From: Methanobacteriota archaeon
GTDB taxonomy: Archaea > Thermoplasmatota > Poseidoniia > Poseidoniales > Poseidoniaceae
NCBI GenBank assembly: GCA_018701175.1
Contig: JABIWF010000029.1
Location: forward strand, 1 to 39,172
Direction: 5' to 3'
Length of the DNA stretch: 39,172 nt
Both the position numbers and the translations under genes were made by a program. The notes beneath the pieces were generated by a model, which saw only the letters and a list, made by a program, of their open reading frames with translations, was not told the DNA's origin and did no database searches. Positions 6,017 to 13,952 of this stretch are shown here, piece by piece; the first letter of the stretch is position 1, and each line of letters starts with the position of its first letter.

Positions 6017-8794
6017 ATGCTGAACCCTTTTACTTGGATGAGCAATGCAAGCGTTCAATCTCCAAAGAAAGCCTTTGGAATCGTCATGTTGATTGTTCTC
6101 CTCTTTTCAAGCGGAGCAATGCATCTTCAATTTGACAACAGTGAAGACGGTTTTTTCCCCGATGATGAGAATGTCCAATTGCTCAACCAACTTGAAGCAG
6201 AATACCAAGCCTCTGTTGACTTTGTAAGGGTAATCCGTGATGTTGAAGAAGGTGACTTGCTGGTAAATTCAACATGGTTGGAACTGGCAGAAATTGAAGC
6301 CTCAATGTTGGATAATGAAGATTTCAAACCTTTGCATTACCCGTTGTTTGGAACTCAAGCCAACAGTGGAATGGCAGGATATGCCATTCAGTGGCAACTC
6401 TGGCAATACGCAGAGAATGCTGACTGGATCCCGGTATTCCAATCTGCTCTTCTTGAGGTTCAAACCGCAAACAGTTCGCAACTGCAGAGCGCTCTAAGCA
6501 ACCTCTCAGCAGCCTCTCAATCCATGCCTCAAACAGGAGAAATAACTCCTGAGCAGATGCGAGCGTGGTCACCAGGTAATCCTTCAGAATGGTTGCCGCA
6601 TATAGATGAGGGCAACAACCTATCCGCAGAAATAGGCGCACTTATCGGACAGATGAACGGCCTGACAGCAAATCGTACTGCATCCGAATCCGGTCAAATT
6701 ATGGCTGTCACCGGTCCGCTTAACGGCCAACTCATCCCACTTTCATTCCTCCAAGATATCGATTACAGAGCCGCAATCTTGGGCTGTATGCCTGTCGCAG
6801 AACGAGAAGACCCTTGGAACATGAGTGGTCCAGTTCTTACCACGCTGGTCATCAGTACAGAACCTGCTGATTATGGCCACACTGTCCTGGATGATGTCCA
6901 GTTAGACATTGGAGACTGGTCTCAAACCATGCTTGACAACATGAGCGCCTCGACCGGAAACGAAGAACTTCGGACCTTTTCCTTCGCACAATTCGCACTT
7001 GGAGCAAACGGCAGCCTCGGCAAGGAAATCGGTATGCTGACCGGTGCAGCGATGCTCCTCTTGGCCGGGATTTTATGGCTGAACTTTAGAAGCGTCAGAG
7101 ACACCGCATATGTTACATTCCTAACCATCATTTCGATTGCAGCGACCTACGGAATCGCTGGTTGGTTGCAATTTATGGGAGTCAACATGGTGTTCAACGC
7201 TGCGATGAATTCAATTCCAGTCCTACTTTTGGCAATTGGTGTCGACTACGGTCTCCACGTCGTCCTTCGAATACGAGAAGAGATGCAAAATCTCGACTCA
7301 GAAGATTCTATAGAACGGAGAACTCTTGCTGATTTCTCACACGAGGCGCGCATGATTGCTGTTCGTCGTGGTACTGTTTTAACTTCGATTGCTCTTGTTA
7401 TAGCTATTTTCACAGACATGGTTGGATTCCTGTCGTTCAGATTTTCTGCACTTTCATTCCTGCAAGTGTTTGGTACAGTCATTGCCATCGGTTTGTTTGC
7501 CGTCTACCTGCTAAGTATCACTGCGTTACCAGCTCTCATGCTCATTTTCCCTCCGAAGAAACTGGCACTATCGAAAGCCAGCAAGATTTCCATCGGACGT
7601 GTTTCCTTGGCTTTGGGAAGATTGTCTACACAACCTGTAAAGGTCGGCGTTATCGCCTTGCTTTTGTTGACGCCGATGTATTTTGGATTCCAGCAATTGG
7701 AGGTTGGTTTCGACCAACGCGACCAGTTGGATCAAGAAATCCCAGTTGTTGTTGATTTCCTCATGTTGTCAGATGATTTCCAAAGCAGCCGTTCTCCGTT
7801 GTATTTGGTTGTTGATGTGGATGCAGTCTCACCCGAAGGTAAGGTTGCTTGGGATGCCGCACACGCGATGCTCATGGACAGCGAAGACGTAAGTGGGACT
7901 CCGAATGGGTTGTGGAATCTGCTGTCCGAAGCCCAAGTCAGAGATTCGACACTTAACGAATTAATGACCTCTCTCAATGCTTCTTCAACCGCATCTTACG
8001 ACGCGCTCTCAGACTACTTACTCACCAACGCCACTGGGCGTCAATTAACTGGAGCAGTTCTGGCTGCCGATGGTCAACAGACCGTTCTTTCCTTCCAAGC
8101 AGAGACGCTTGACTGGCAAGCAACTATCGATTTGTATGACCGTTTGAGCGCATCTACTCAAATCACGGAAGATTCACTTGACAGCGATGCGACCCTCCGT
8201 ATAGGAGGTCGTAGCCTCATCGTTGCACAAACAACATCCGATGTGGCTGAGTCAGCAGTACTCTCTACCTCCGTCGTTGCGTTCGTTATTCTCGGGATGC
8301 TCGTTGGAATCCACACCACTCGGCAAAAGGATATCAAGCAAGGTCTTGCACGAGGATTTGTCTCTTGGATTCCACTGATGATGGTTGTAGGGTGGGTATA
8401 CGGAATCATGGGTTACACCGGATATCAAATCAATGCACAAACGGTTACGATTGGAGCACTGTCTCTCGGTTTGGGTGTCGACTATGCCGTTCACTTCTCG
8501 ATACGCCTCGAAGAGGAAGTCGAACACCATCCAACTCATTCTCAAGAAGTTTGGGTGACCAATGCATCTGCCACGACCGGCCGGGCAATGTTCGCTGCAG
8601 CATTGACCACTGCTGGTGGATTTTCGGTGTTAAATCTCTCAGCTTTGCTACCATTGCGTCTCTTTGGCCAGGCGTTCGTCGTTGCCATCACGTTAGCATT
8701 ACTGTCGAGCATGATTCTTTTGCCAGCATTCTACACTCCATTCTTGAAGCAAGACGCAAAACGCATTGCCTTGGAACATTCTGAGGCGGAATAA
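6017..8794 (+). CDS. MMPL/RND family exporter (HAE3-like)
   Basis: A 925-residue RND-superfamily transporter expected to use an ion gradient to move hydrophobic or lipid cargo across the membrane. The architecture is the duplicated RND plan. Each half has one helix (the first at about 20-38), a large extracytoplasmic domain (about 40-340 and 560-740), and then a bundle of about five helices. Both halves carry the family core in the fourth helix of the bundle: GVDYG at 408-412 and GVDYA at 820-824. Length fits archaeal and bacterial MMPL/HAE3 proteins. The nearby TATA box fixes the start at 6017. Its stop overlaps the next start by one base (TAATG), so it is translationally coupled to an ABA4-like protein, and DUF2071 and DCC genes follow. 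The cargo is unknown. The neighbours suggest a lipid, pigment or membrane-maintenance role. Confidence 0.92.
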   Translation: MLNPFTWMSNASVQSPKKAFGIVMLIVLLFSSGAMHLQFDNSEDGFFPDDENVQLLNQLEAEYQASVDFVRVIRDVEEGDLLVNSTWLELAEIEASMLDNEDFKPLHYPLFGTQANSGMAGYAIQWQLWQYAENADWIPVFQSALLEVQTANSSQLQSALSNLSAASQSMPQTGEITPEQMRAWSPGNPSEWLPHIDEGNNLSAEIGALIGQMNGLTANRTASESGQIMAVTGPLNGQLIPLSFLQDIDYRAAILGCMPVAEREDPWNMSGPVLTTLVISTEPADYGHTVLDDVQLDIGDWSQTMLDNMSASTGNEELRTFSFAQFALGANGSLGKEIGMLTGAAMLLLAGILWLNFRSVRDTAYVTFLTIISIAATYGIAGWLQFMGVNMVFNAAMNSIPVLLLAIGVDYGLHVVLRIREEMQNLDSEDSIERRTLADFSHEARMIAVRRGTVLTSIALVIAIFTDMVGFLSFRFSALSFLQVFGTVIAIGLFAVYLLSITALPALMLIFPPKKLALSKASKISIGRVSLALGRLSTQPVKVGVIALLLLTPMYFGFQQLEVGFDQRDQLDQEIPVVVDFLMLSDDFQSSRSPLYLVVDVDAVSPEGKVAWDAAHAMLMDSEDVSGTPNGLWNLLSEAQVRDSTLNELMTSLNASSTASYDALSDYLLTNATGRQLTGAVLAADGQQTVLSFQAETLDWQATIDLYDRLSASTQITEDSLDSDATLRIGGRSLIVAQTTSDVAESAVLSTSVVAFVILGMLVGIHTTRQKDIKQGLARGFVSWIPLMMVVGWVYGIMGYTGYQINAQTVTIGALSLGLGVDYAVHFSIRLEEEVEHHPTHSQEVWVTNASATTGRAMFAAALTTAGGFSVLNLSALLPLRLFGQAFVVAITLALLSSMILLPAFYTPFLKQDAKRIALEHSEAE

Positions 8795-9261
8795 TGGATT
8801 CGCTCACCATTGGGCTGTTCTGGACCTCGTCATTGCTGATTTTCCCGTTTTGGTTTTTGATGTGGTTCATGCCAGGACATCACTTGACGAAGCGTTACGT
8901 TGGTGATGTACGATGGTGCATCGTTCCGTTACTTGTTTCATACACTGTTCTGGCACTGCCCAATGCTGCTGAAGTGCTGATGACCTTCGCCACACAGATG
9001 CCAACCCCCGAAATCGTAGTTGGCTTGTTTGAAGAAGATGAATTCGTCGTTTTGGCTTGGATGCATTTACTTGCACTCGATCTTTTTGCAGGGCGCTATG
9101 TTTGGCTTCGTATGCTCTCTGCAAAGAGGCCAATGTACGTGTCCACACCGATTCTCATCATGTGTATGATGATGGGTCCTCTTGGCTTCTTAATGGGGCT
9201 TTTTGCAACATGGAATGTTCTTTATCCAGAACCTCTTGAATCCGAAACTCTTTCTGAATAG
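8794..9261 (+). CDS. ABA4-like membrane protein (DUF4281)
   Basis: A 155-residue protein with four hydrophobic segments that matches the DUF4281/ABA4-like family. The cues are a LIFPFWFLMWFMPGH first helix region, an R.....PLLVSYTVL second helix, a central AWMHLLALDLFAGRYVW segment (conserved H and D), and a final GPLGFLMGL helix. Plant ABA4 is needed for neoxanthin formation from violaxanthin. Prokaryotic members have no established reaction. The start ATG shares its A with the stop of the MMPL gene, and a DUF2071 gene begins two bases after its stop, so co-expression is near certain. Marine Group II archaea often carry rhodopsin and carotenoid genes, so a pigment-linked function is possible, but nothing in this window makes retinal or carotenoid. 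Confidence 0.82.
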   Translation: MDSLTIGLFWTSSLLIFPFWFLMWFMPGHHLTKRYVGDVRWCIVPLLVSYTVLALPNAAEVLMTFATQMPTPEIVVGLFEEDEFVVLAWMHLLALDLFAGRYVWLRMLSAKRPMYVSTPILIMCMMMGPLGFLMGLFATWNVLYPEPLESETLSE

Positions 9262-9263
9262 TT

Positions 9264-10064
9264 ATGCAGGAAGGGATGGTTCAATACGGTACGCCTTCTC
9301 CGAGAATCATGGAAGCAAGGCATTCTTTGGATTGCAGCCACATTCCTTTTGCAATGCCTGAAGAAAAATGCACTTTGTATCAAAACTGGATACATTTGAC
9401 ATTCATGCATTGGGAAGTTGATGCCGTAAAGCTCGAATCTTATTTGCCAGAAGGAGTCGAAGTCGACTTTTTTGAAGGGCGTGCTTATGTTGGAGTCATT
9501 CCTTTTACCATGGAAAAGGTACGTCCCCGAATGCTTCCTTGGGTTCCCTTTGTTTCCACCTTCGGTGAATTTAACATTCGCACTTATGTCGTTAAGGATG
9601 GCATCCCAGGTGTTCTTTTCCTAACATTAGATGCGCAAAGTCGAATCACTTGTTTCCATGCTCCTCGATCGTATGGCCTGCCGTACAGACATGCGAAAGC
9701 AGTAGTCAAGGTTGCCGATGATGGAACCTATTCTTGGAACTCAGTTCGCTCAAATGGCGGTGAATCTTTGGTAGGTACTGCTCGTTCCTCCGGTGAAGTT
9801 CTTCAGGCGAAACCTGGGTCGCTTGAATATTTCTTATTTGAGCGGTACAGTCTTTACACCTCACATAAAGGTCGAGCGCACAGAGCCTATACACATCACC
9901 TGCCATGGGATTTTACAGTTGCTGAGGCTCAAGTCGAAGTAAACTCCCTCTTGGAGTCTTACAATCTCGGTATTGAAGATCCTCTGGCTCCTGAACACAT
10001 TCACATGAGTTCTGGTGTTGAGGTAAGCACATGGAGCGTCAATCCTCTTGAGGTGGCTCAATGA
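9264..10064 (+). CDS. DUF2071 (YqjF-like) protein
   Basis: A 266-residue protein of the DUF2071 family, which has an acetoacetate-decarboxylase-like fold. Family cues in order are an IHLTFMHWEVD opening (about residues 43-53), a YLPEGVEVDFFEGRAYVG strand pair, VIPFTMEKVRPR, then FGEFNIRTYV and PGVLFLTLDA. A later hairpin region has FERYSLYT followed by a His-rich stretch. No membrane helix is seen, so it should be soluble. The ATG at 9264 follows the DUF4281 stop by two bases, and alternative methionines at residues 5 and 16 cannot be excluded. The stop overlaps the next start by four bases (ATGA). The biochemical activity of the family is unknown. Confidence 0.85.
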   Translation: MQEGMVQYGTPSPRIMEARHSLDCSHIPFAMPEEKCTLYQNWIHLTFMHWEVDAVKLESYLPEGVEVDFFEGRAYVGVIPFTMEKVRPRMLPWVPFVSTFGEFNIRTYVVKDGIPGVLFLTLDAQSRITCFHAPRSYGLPYRHAKAVVKVADDGTYSWNSVRSNGGESLVGTARSSGEVLQAKPGSLEYFLFERYSLYTSHKGRAHRAYTHHLPWDFTVAEAQVEVNSLLESYNLGIEDPLAPEHIHMSSGVEVSTWSVNPLEVAQ

Positions 10065-10453
10065 GTGAGAAAGACACGCTTCTCATGGATGGCGATTGCG
10101 GACTTTGTACGCATACTGCTGTTTTTCTCCACCCTCGACTGAAGGACGTTCACTCCATTCGCTTCGTCGCTATTGAAACTCCAGAAGGGAAGGAATTAAT
10201 CTCGAACTTTCCTCAAAAGTTGAGAGATGCGGATACGGTCTATCTCATACGCAACGGTACCCCTTACATGCGTTCAGCCGCCGGTATACGGTTTCTACTC
10301 TACATGAAATGGTATTATTCGATGTGGTTTCCAGTTCTATGGCTTGTTCCATTACCGTTACGTAATGTTGCATACCGAATCATTGCCAAAAACCGCCATC
10401 GGGTATTCAAACGCCCAGCAACATGTGTCTTTCCTGGACTAAATATCGACTGA
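10061..10453 (+). CDS. DCC family thiol-disulfide oxidoreductase-like protein (DUF393)
   Basis: A 130-residue protein of the DCC (DUF393) family, named for the D-x-x-C-x-x-C motif. It is seen here as DGDCGLC, with D10, C13 and C16 in an expected thioredoxin-like first strand-turn. A second family block near the middle has a YLIRNGTPYMRSAAGIRFL pattern. A hydrophobic C-terminal half (around 85-105) may touch the membrane. The family is assumed to do thiol-disulfide exchange; no substrate is established. It overlaps the DUF2071 gene by ATGA and is the last member of the tightly packed exporter cassette. DCC and DUF2071 proteins both occur near lipid and membrane genes in bacteria, but the link is inference. 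Confidence 0.85.
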   Translation: MSEKDTLLMDGDCGLCTHTAVFLHPRLKDVHSIRFVAIETPEGKELISNFPQKLRDADTVYLIRNGTPYMRSAAGIRFLLYMKWYYSMWFPVLWLVPLPLRNVAYRIIAKNRHRVFKRPATCVFPGLNID

Positions 10454-10485
10454 AGACTCATGACCCTGTTTCACTTGGACGAGTT

Positions 10486-12384
10486 ATGTCGCAGACATGG
10501 ATTATTGATTCAAACTGCTTTATCCACCTTGGTTCAATGGCTCCTGACACCTTCATTCGTGATCTCAAAAAAGTTCTATCGGGACACAAACACTCCCTTT
10601 TTGTGACGACAGGAGTTCACGGTGAGATTCAAAATGTCAGATTTCAACGATGGTCGAAGAAACCTAAAGTTTTGGACGAATTTATGCCGTTGATGACGAC
10701 CGTGACCGTTGATGAGAATCAAGTGAAAGGTCTTGCTCAACTTATCGGAGAAAAAGCGTCACCACAAGATGTTGACCTTTCATTGATGGTTTTGGCTTCT
10801 AAAATGACTCGAGAGGGCGAGAATGTAATTCTCGTAACTGATGATTTCAAGATGACCACTACGGGTGAAAAAGCAAACTTGGGTTACGAAACATGCCCAC
10901 CTTCGACATTCATCCAACGTCTCGCTTCGCTTAGTGGTTCGAAGAATAAAGGCCGTATGAAGAGTCTTTCGCGAAGGGTTCGGGCGGCAGAGATGAGATA
11001 CGCAATCAGTCGCGTTCACCAATACGATATTCAGGCGAAATTGACATGGATGGTTGATTCTTTGATAGAAGACAGGCCGCAGGTTCAGAGGAGGTCAACA
11101 CCAGAATCAGGTGAGATGAATCTCAAAATTGCCCTCCAACGGACTCTTGCAGGAGAAGACATCAAAGGAAAGTATACCAAAAGGCTTGGAGCCTTGCCTG
11201 AGATTTGTAAGCCAATACTTTCACTCGATACTCACATTTCTCAGTTGACTTCGACCAACACTTCAGAAGATTTACTCGAAGCATATCAAGAGACATTGCT
11301 GATGATGAGTGAAGTTCTCGAAGCGATTGGCCTTGATTTGGCTCCTCTCGACGAAACGGCGGCAGAAATAGCTCACAGTGCGTTAAGTGCGTACCTTTAC
11401 CGCTCAGAAACGGCTCTTGGTCTCATGGCTAAAATGTCTGGTAAAAGAGACACTGCTCGGCTTCATCTTTCTCGTGCACTCCAATCTGCGACATTGATTG
11501 ATGATTCATTTGCTGAAATGCACGCCGTTTATCAATTGGGGCTTTTAGCAATGGCTTCCGGTAAATGGGAGCGTTCAGCTCGGCTGTTTGAAACTGCAGA
11601 AATGCAAGCTCAATCGATTTCAGCATATCGCTTACCGTACTTAGTCTGCTCCGGAATTTCACGCCACTTGAGTGATGATGAAGAAACAGCACAGAAGCAT
11701 ATTTTGTTGGCAAACCAGCTGGTGGCCGAGGACAAGCAGAAAGCCTCGGTCGTTTTGATGAAACTTGGTGAAGCCCTGCTGGCAATTGACCAACCCGGTT
11801 TAGCACTGGAAGTTCTGGACGAGGCAATGGAATGTACGCTGGAGACTGGTTCTCAAGAGCAGTTGGAAACCCTTGCGGAGCATATTCTCATGGCAAATGC
11901 CGCAATGACGCACGATGACATTATTCAACATGAAGGGCTACGGACACTTCTTGATGGTTTGAATCAATTAACTGAACTTGAAGCTGAAGAGTTTGCAAAG
12001 AAGATACAGGTGATTGAGAAGCGGGCCGACGAGCATACATTGCCTCTTGAAGAAACTTGGAACGACTGGCAAGCAGCAACGAAACTTATCCCACAAGATG
12101 CTACTCTGAAAGTGGTACGCGCTGAAGTCGATGAAAATCAAGATACATTGGTGGTCGTCCATCACAATGAACTTGGCTCAATTGGGATTTGGCTACCTCA
12201 CGGAGAATGGAATGTATCTTCTGGACACTTGCTATCAATCGGAGACACTCGCGTCAAACTGGCATCACCTACCGAAGAACTTCAAGAAAAACACAGTCTT
12301 CGTGGGTTGGTTGCCGTCGAAGATTCATCAAAACTCATGTTCAAAGCACCAAGTGAAGGCCTTATGTTCGAATCTGAAGATTAG
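10486..12384 (+). CDS. PIN-domain nuclease fused to TPR-like helical repeats
   Basis: A 632-residue protein with two parts. Residues 3-150 look like a PIN nuclease domain. D8 sits in WIIDSNCFI, E47 in TGVHGEIQN, D97 in PQDVDLSLMVLA and D119/D120 in VILVTDD, together giving a complete metal-binding acid set. From about residue 290 to 480 there are repeated amphipathic helix pairs of TPR type (LGLLAMASGKWERSARLFE is one). A beta-rich C-terminal stretch of about 75 residues closes the protein (around 555-632). PIN domains with this acid set cleave RNA, as in VapC, Nob1 and SMG6. The TPR part should bind a partner. No antitoxin gene adjoins it, so it is not an ordinary VapBC toxin. The ATG at 10486 directly precedes the first PIN strand. 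Its stop overlaps the TauE stop (TTAG). Confidence 0.8.
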   Translation: MSQTWIIDSNCFIHLGSMAPDTFIRDLKKVLSGHKHSLFVTTGVHGEIQNVRFQRWSKKPKVLDEFMPLMTTVTVDENQVKGLAQLIGEKASPQDVDLSLMVLASKMTREGENVILVTDDFKMTTTGEKANLGYETCPPSTFIQRLASLSGSKNKGRMKSLSRRVRAAEMRYAISRVHQYDIQAKLTWMVDSLIEDRPQVQRRSTPESGEMNLKIALQRTLAGEDIKGKYTKRLGALPEICKPILSLDTHISQLTSTNTSEDLLEAYQETLLMMSEVLEAIGLDLAPLDETAAEIAHSALSAYLYRSETALGLMAKMSGKRDTARLHLSRALQSATLIDDSFAEMHAVYQLGLLAMASGKWERSARLFETAEMQAQSISAYRLPYLVCSGISRHLSDDEETAQKHILLANQLVAEDKQKASVVLMKLGEALLAIDQPGLALEVLDEAMECTLETGSQEQLETLAEHILMANAAMTHDDIIQHEGLRTLLDGLNQLTELEAEEFAKKIQVIEKRADEHTLPLEETWNDWQAATKLIPQDATLKVVRAEVDENQDTLVVVHHNELGSIGIWLPHGEWNVSSGHLLSIGDTRVKLASPTEELQEKHSLRGLVAVEDSSKLMFKAPSEGLMFESED

Positions 12385-13190
12385 AAACCAGTCAAGTCGA
12401 TCACATATCTGGTTACAACGACGAACAGTATCACAAGGAATACTCGCATCAATTGTTTTTCTGAAAGGTACTTCATACCGTACTTGGCACCACTCCTTGC
12501 ACCAAGGAAAGTAAGAATCATGAAAATGAGTATGGGAATAACCTCCTCGCTTAGCCTGTTGAACATGTCGGAAGGTAAGGCAAGAAGGTGAGCCAGAATT
12601 GCTACTGGGACAACGACCATCATGAAGTGGAGGCTTGTACCAATTGCTTTACGAGGCTCGAGTTGACCGAAAGTTCTCAACACTGGCACATAGATGACAC
12701 CCGCTCCAATAGCAAGGACACTCGAAAGTATTCCTCCGATTCCTGCACCTATTTGCAACGCGAGGGGTTGAACGACGATTGCGTTAAATTCGTCACCATC
12801 TGCCTTGGATTCATCTTTCATCTTACCAATGGTTTTGTAGATGGCCCACGTAATCATCACGATGCTCAAGATTTTGAACACGAAATCCATTTTGTCATCA
12901 ATGAGGGCAACGATTCCAACGCCAACTACAGCACCTGGTACTGCACCTTTTATGCCGATTTTTAGAGTTGAATCATCGTAATGATCCTGCTTTCGATGAG
13001 CAAGGCCGCTGCCCCAGCTCACCACTGCTGTGAGTGAGAGGGAAACGGCAAACAATGCCCCGTTGATTTCCCATCCTAGGCCATAATGCAACAATGGGAC
13101 GAACAACATCCCTCCGCCCAGTCCGATTGGGGCGAACATGAATGCAACAGCAAATACACCGAAGGAAATGAAAAGTGTCTCAGTAAGCAT
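12381..13190 (-). CDS. TauE/SafE family permease
   Basis: A 269-residue membrane protein of the TauE/SafE (former DUF81) family, whose members export or import sulfite, sulfonates and other organosulfur or organic anions. It has seven to eight hydrophobic segments in two related halves. The first half carries the family IGLGGGMLFVPLL signature, the second the IGAGIGGILSSVLAIGAG counterpart. Each is followed by a P-L-L or P-V-L helix break, and a conserved IGTS (KAIGTSLHF) segment follows in the second half. The substrate cannot be told from sequence, and no sulfur metabolism genes flank it. Two ATGs lie in tandem. A GGAGG seven bases before the second (13190) favours that start. The gene is divergent from LemA across 126 bases and convergent, with overlapping stops, with the PIN-TPR gene. 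Confidence 0.88.
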   Translation of the reverse strand: MLTETLFISFGVFAVAFMFAPIGLGGGMLFVPLLHYGLGWEINGALFAVSLSLTAVVSWGSGLAHRKQDHYDDSTLKIGIKGAVPGAVVGVGIVALIDDKMDFVFKILSIVMITWAIYKTIGKMKDESKADGDEFNAIVVQPLALQIGAGIGGILSSVLAIGAGVIYVPVLRTFGQLEPRKAIGTSLHFMMVVVPVAILAHLLALPSDMFNRLSEEVIPILIFMILTFLGARSGAKYGMKYLSEKQLMRVFLVILFVVVTRYVIDLTGF

Positions 13191-13316
13191 CATGTTCCCT
13201 CCTTCACATAACTGCTCGCAGTCTATGTCTGTCGGTAGGGGTTCTGTATCAATACATTTCTCTCAACGCCGGGCTGAACCAATAGGTTCAATAAGGAAAG
13301 TCCAAAGTCGAAAAAC

Positions 13317-13892
13317 ATGTCCAGTGCACTCATAATTGGCGGAGCAGTCGTAGGTTTTTTACTCCTCATCACACTTTTTTGGTTCTTTTCAACATGGAAT
13401 CGCCTCGTAAGTCTAGAGTTGAATGTTGATAATTCTTGGGCTCAGATTTCTGTTTTACTGAAGCAACGGTACGACATGATTCCAAATCTCGTCAACATTG
13501 CCAAAGGCATAGCAAAGCAGGAAATTGCTTTCTTCGACAAACTGTTCGAGGCTCGACTTGCTGCAGCAGGTGCTCTTCAGAGCGGAGATATTGAAGGAAC
13601 AGCACGAGCAGAATCATCATTTGCTGCAATGATTCCACGAATCAATATGGTTGCTGAGCAATATCCTGAATTGAAATCCGACTCCGCTTTCTTGAACATC
13701 CAAAACCAATTGGTTGCTCTTGAAAACAGCATAGCCGACCGCCGTGAATTCTACAACTCGAGCGTGACAACCTTCAACAAGGCAATTCAAATGATTCCAA
13801 GCGTTTTTGTTGCCAACATCAAGGGTTGCGAGCAACGAAACTTGTTCGAAATCTTTGACCATGAGCGTGAAAACGTCATCATTGAGTTTTGA
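13317..13892 (+). CDS. lemA: LemA family protein
   Basis: A 191-residue LemA family protein. It has an N-terminal membrane helix (about 4-26) followed by a long helical bundle exposed to the other side. Family cues are FWFFSTWNRLVSLELNVDNSWAQISVLLKQRYDMIPNLVNIAKG, which is near canonical (given here as two adjacent blocks, residues 21-40 and 41-64), and later N..FNKAIQMIPSVFVA. The family's role is poorly defined and is usually linked to the membrane or envelope. In many bacteria it pairs with a TPM-domain or GIDE-domain gene. A GIDE-domain gene is present about 9 kb upstream. The ATG at 13317 has a CAATAAG element about 26 bases upstream and no ribosome site, suggesting a leaderless message. 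Confidence 0.92.
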   Translation: MSSALIIGGAVVGFLLLITLFWFFSTWNRLVSLELNVDNSWAQISVLLKQRYDMIPNLVNIAKGIAKQEIAFFDKLFEARLAAAGALQSGDIEGTARAESSFAAMIPRINMVAEQYPELKSDSAFLNIQNQLVALENSIADRREFYNSSVTTFNKAIQMIPSVFVANIKGCEQRNLFEIFDHERENVIIEF

Positions 13893-13952
13893 AACTGAAT
13901 TGGCCTAGCGTAACTTCATAACGCATCGACCCGAATGCAAATTGGTGAAAGG

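Noticed and set aside
8365-8784. A 139-codon open frame inside the MMPL gene
   Set aside because: Same strand, different frame, with no membrane or domain pattern. The MMPL frame carries the GVDYA motif across this region.
12131-12514. A 127-codon open frame spanning the end of the PIN-TPR gene and the TauE gene
   Set aside because: It crosses two well-supported convergent genes in another frame and has no recognisable content.
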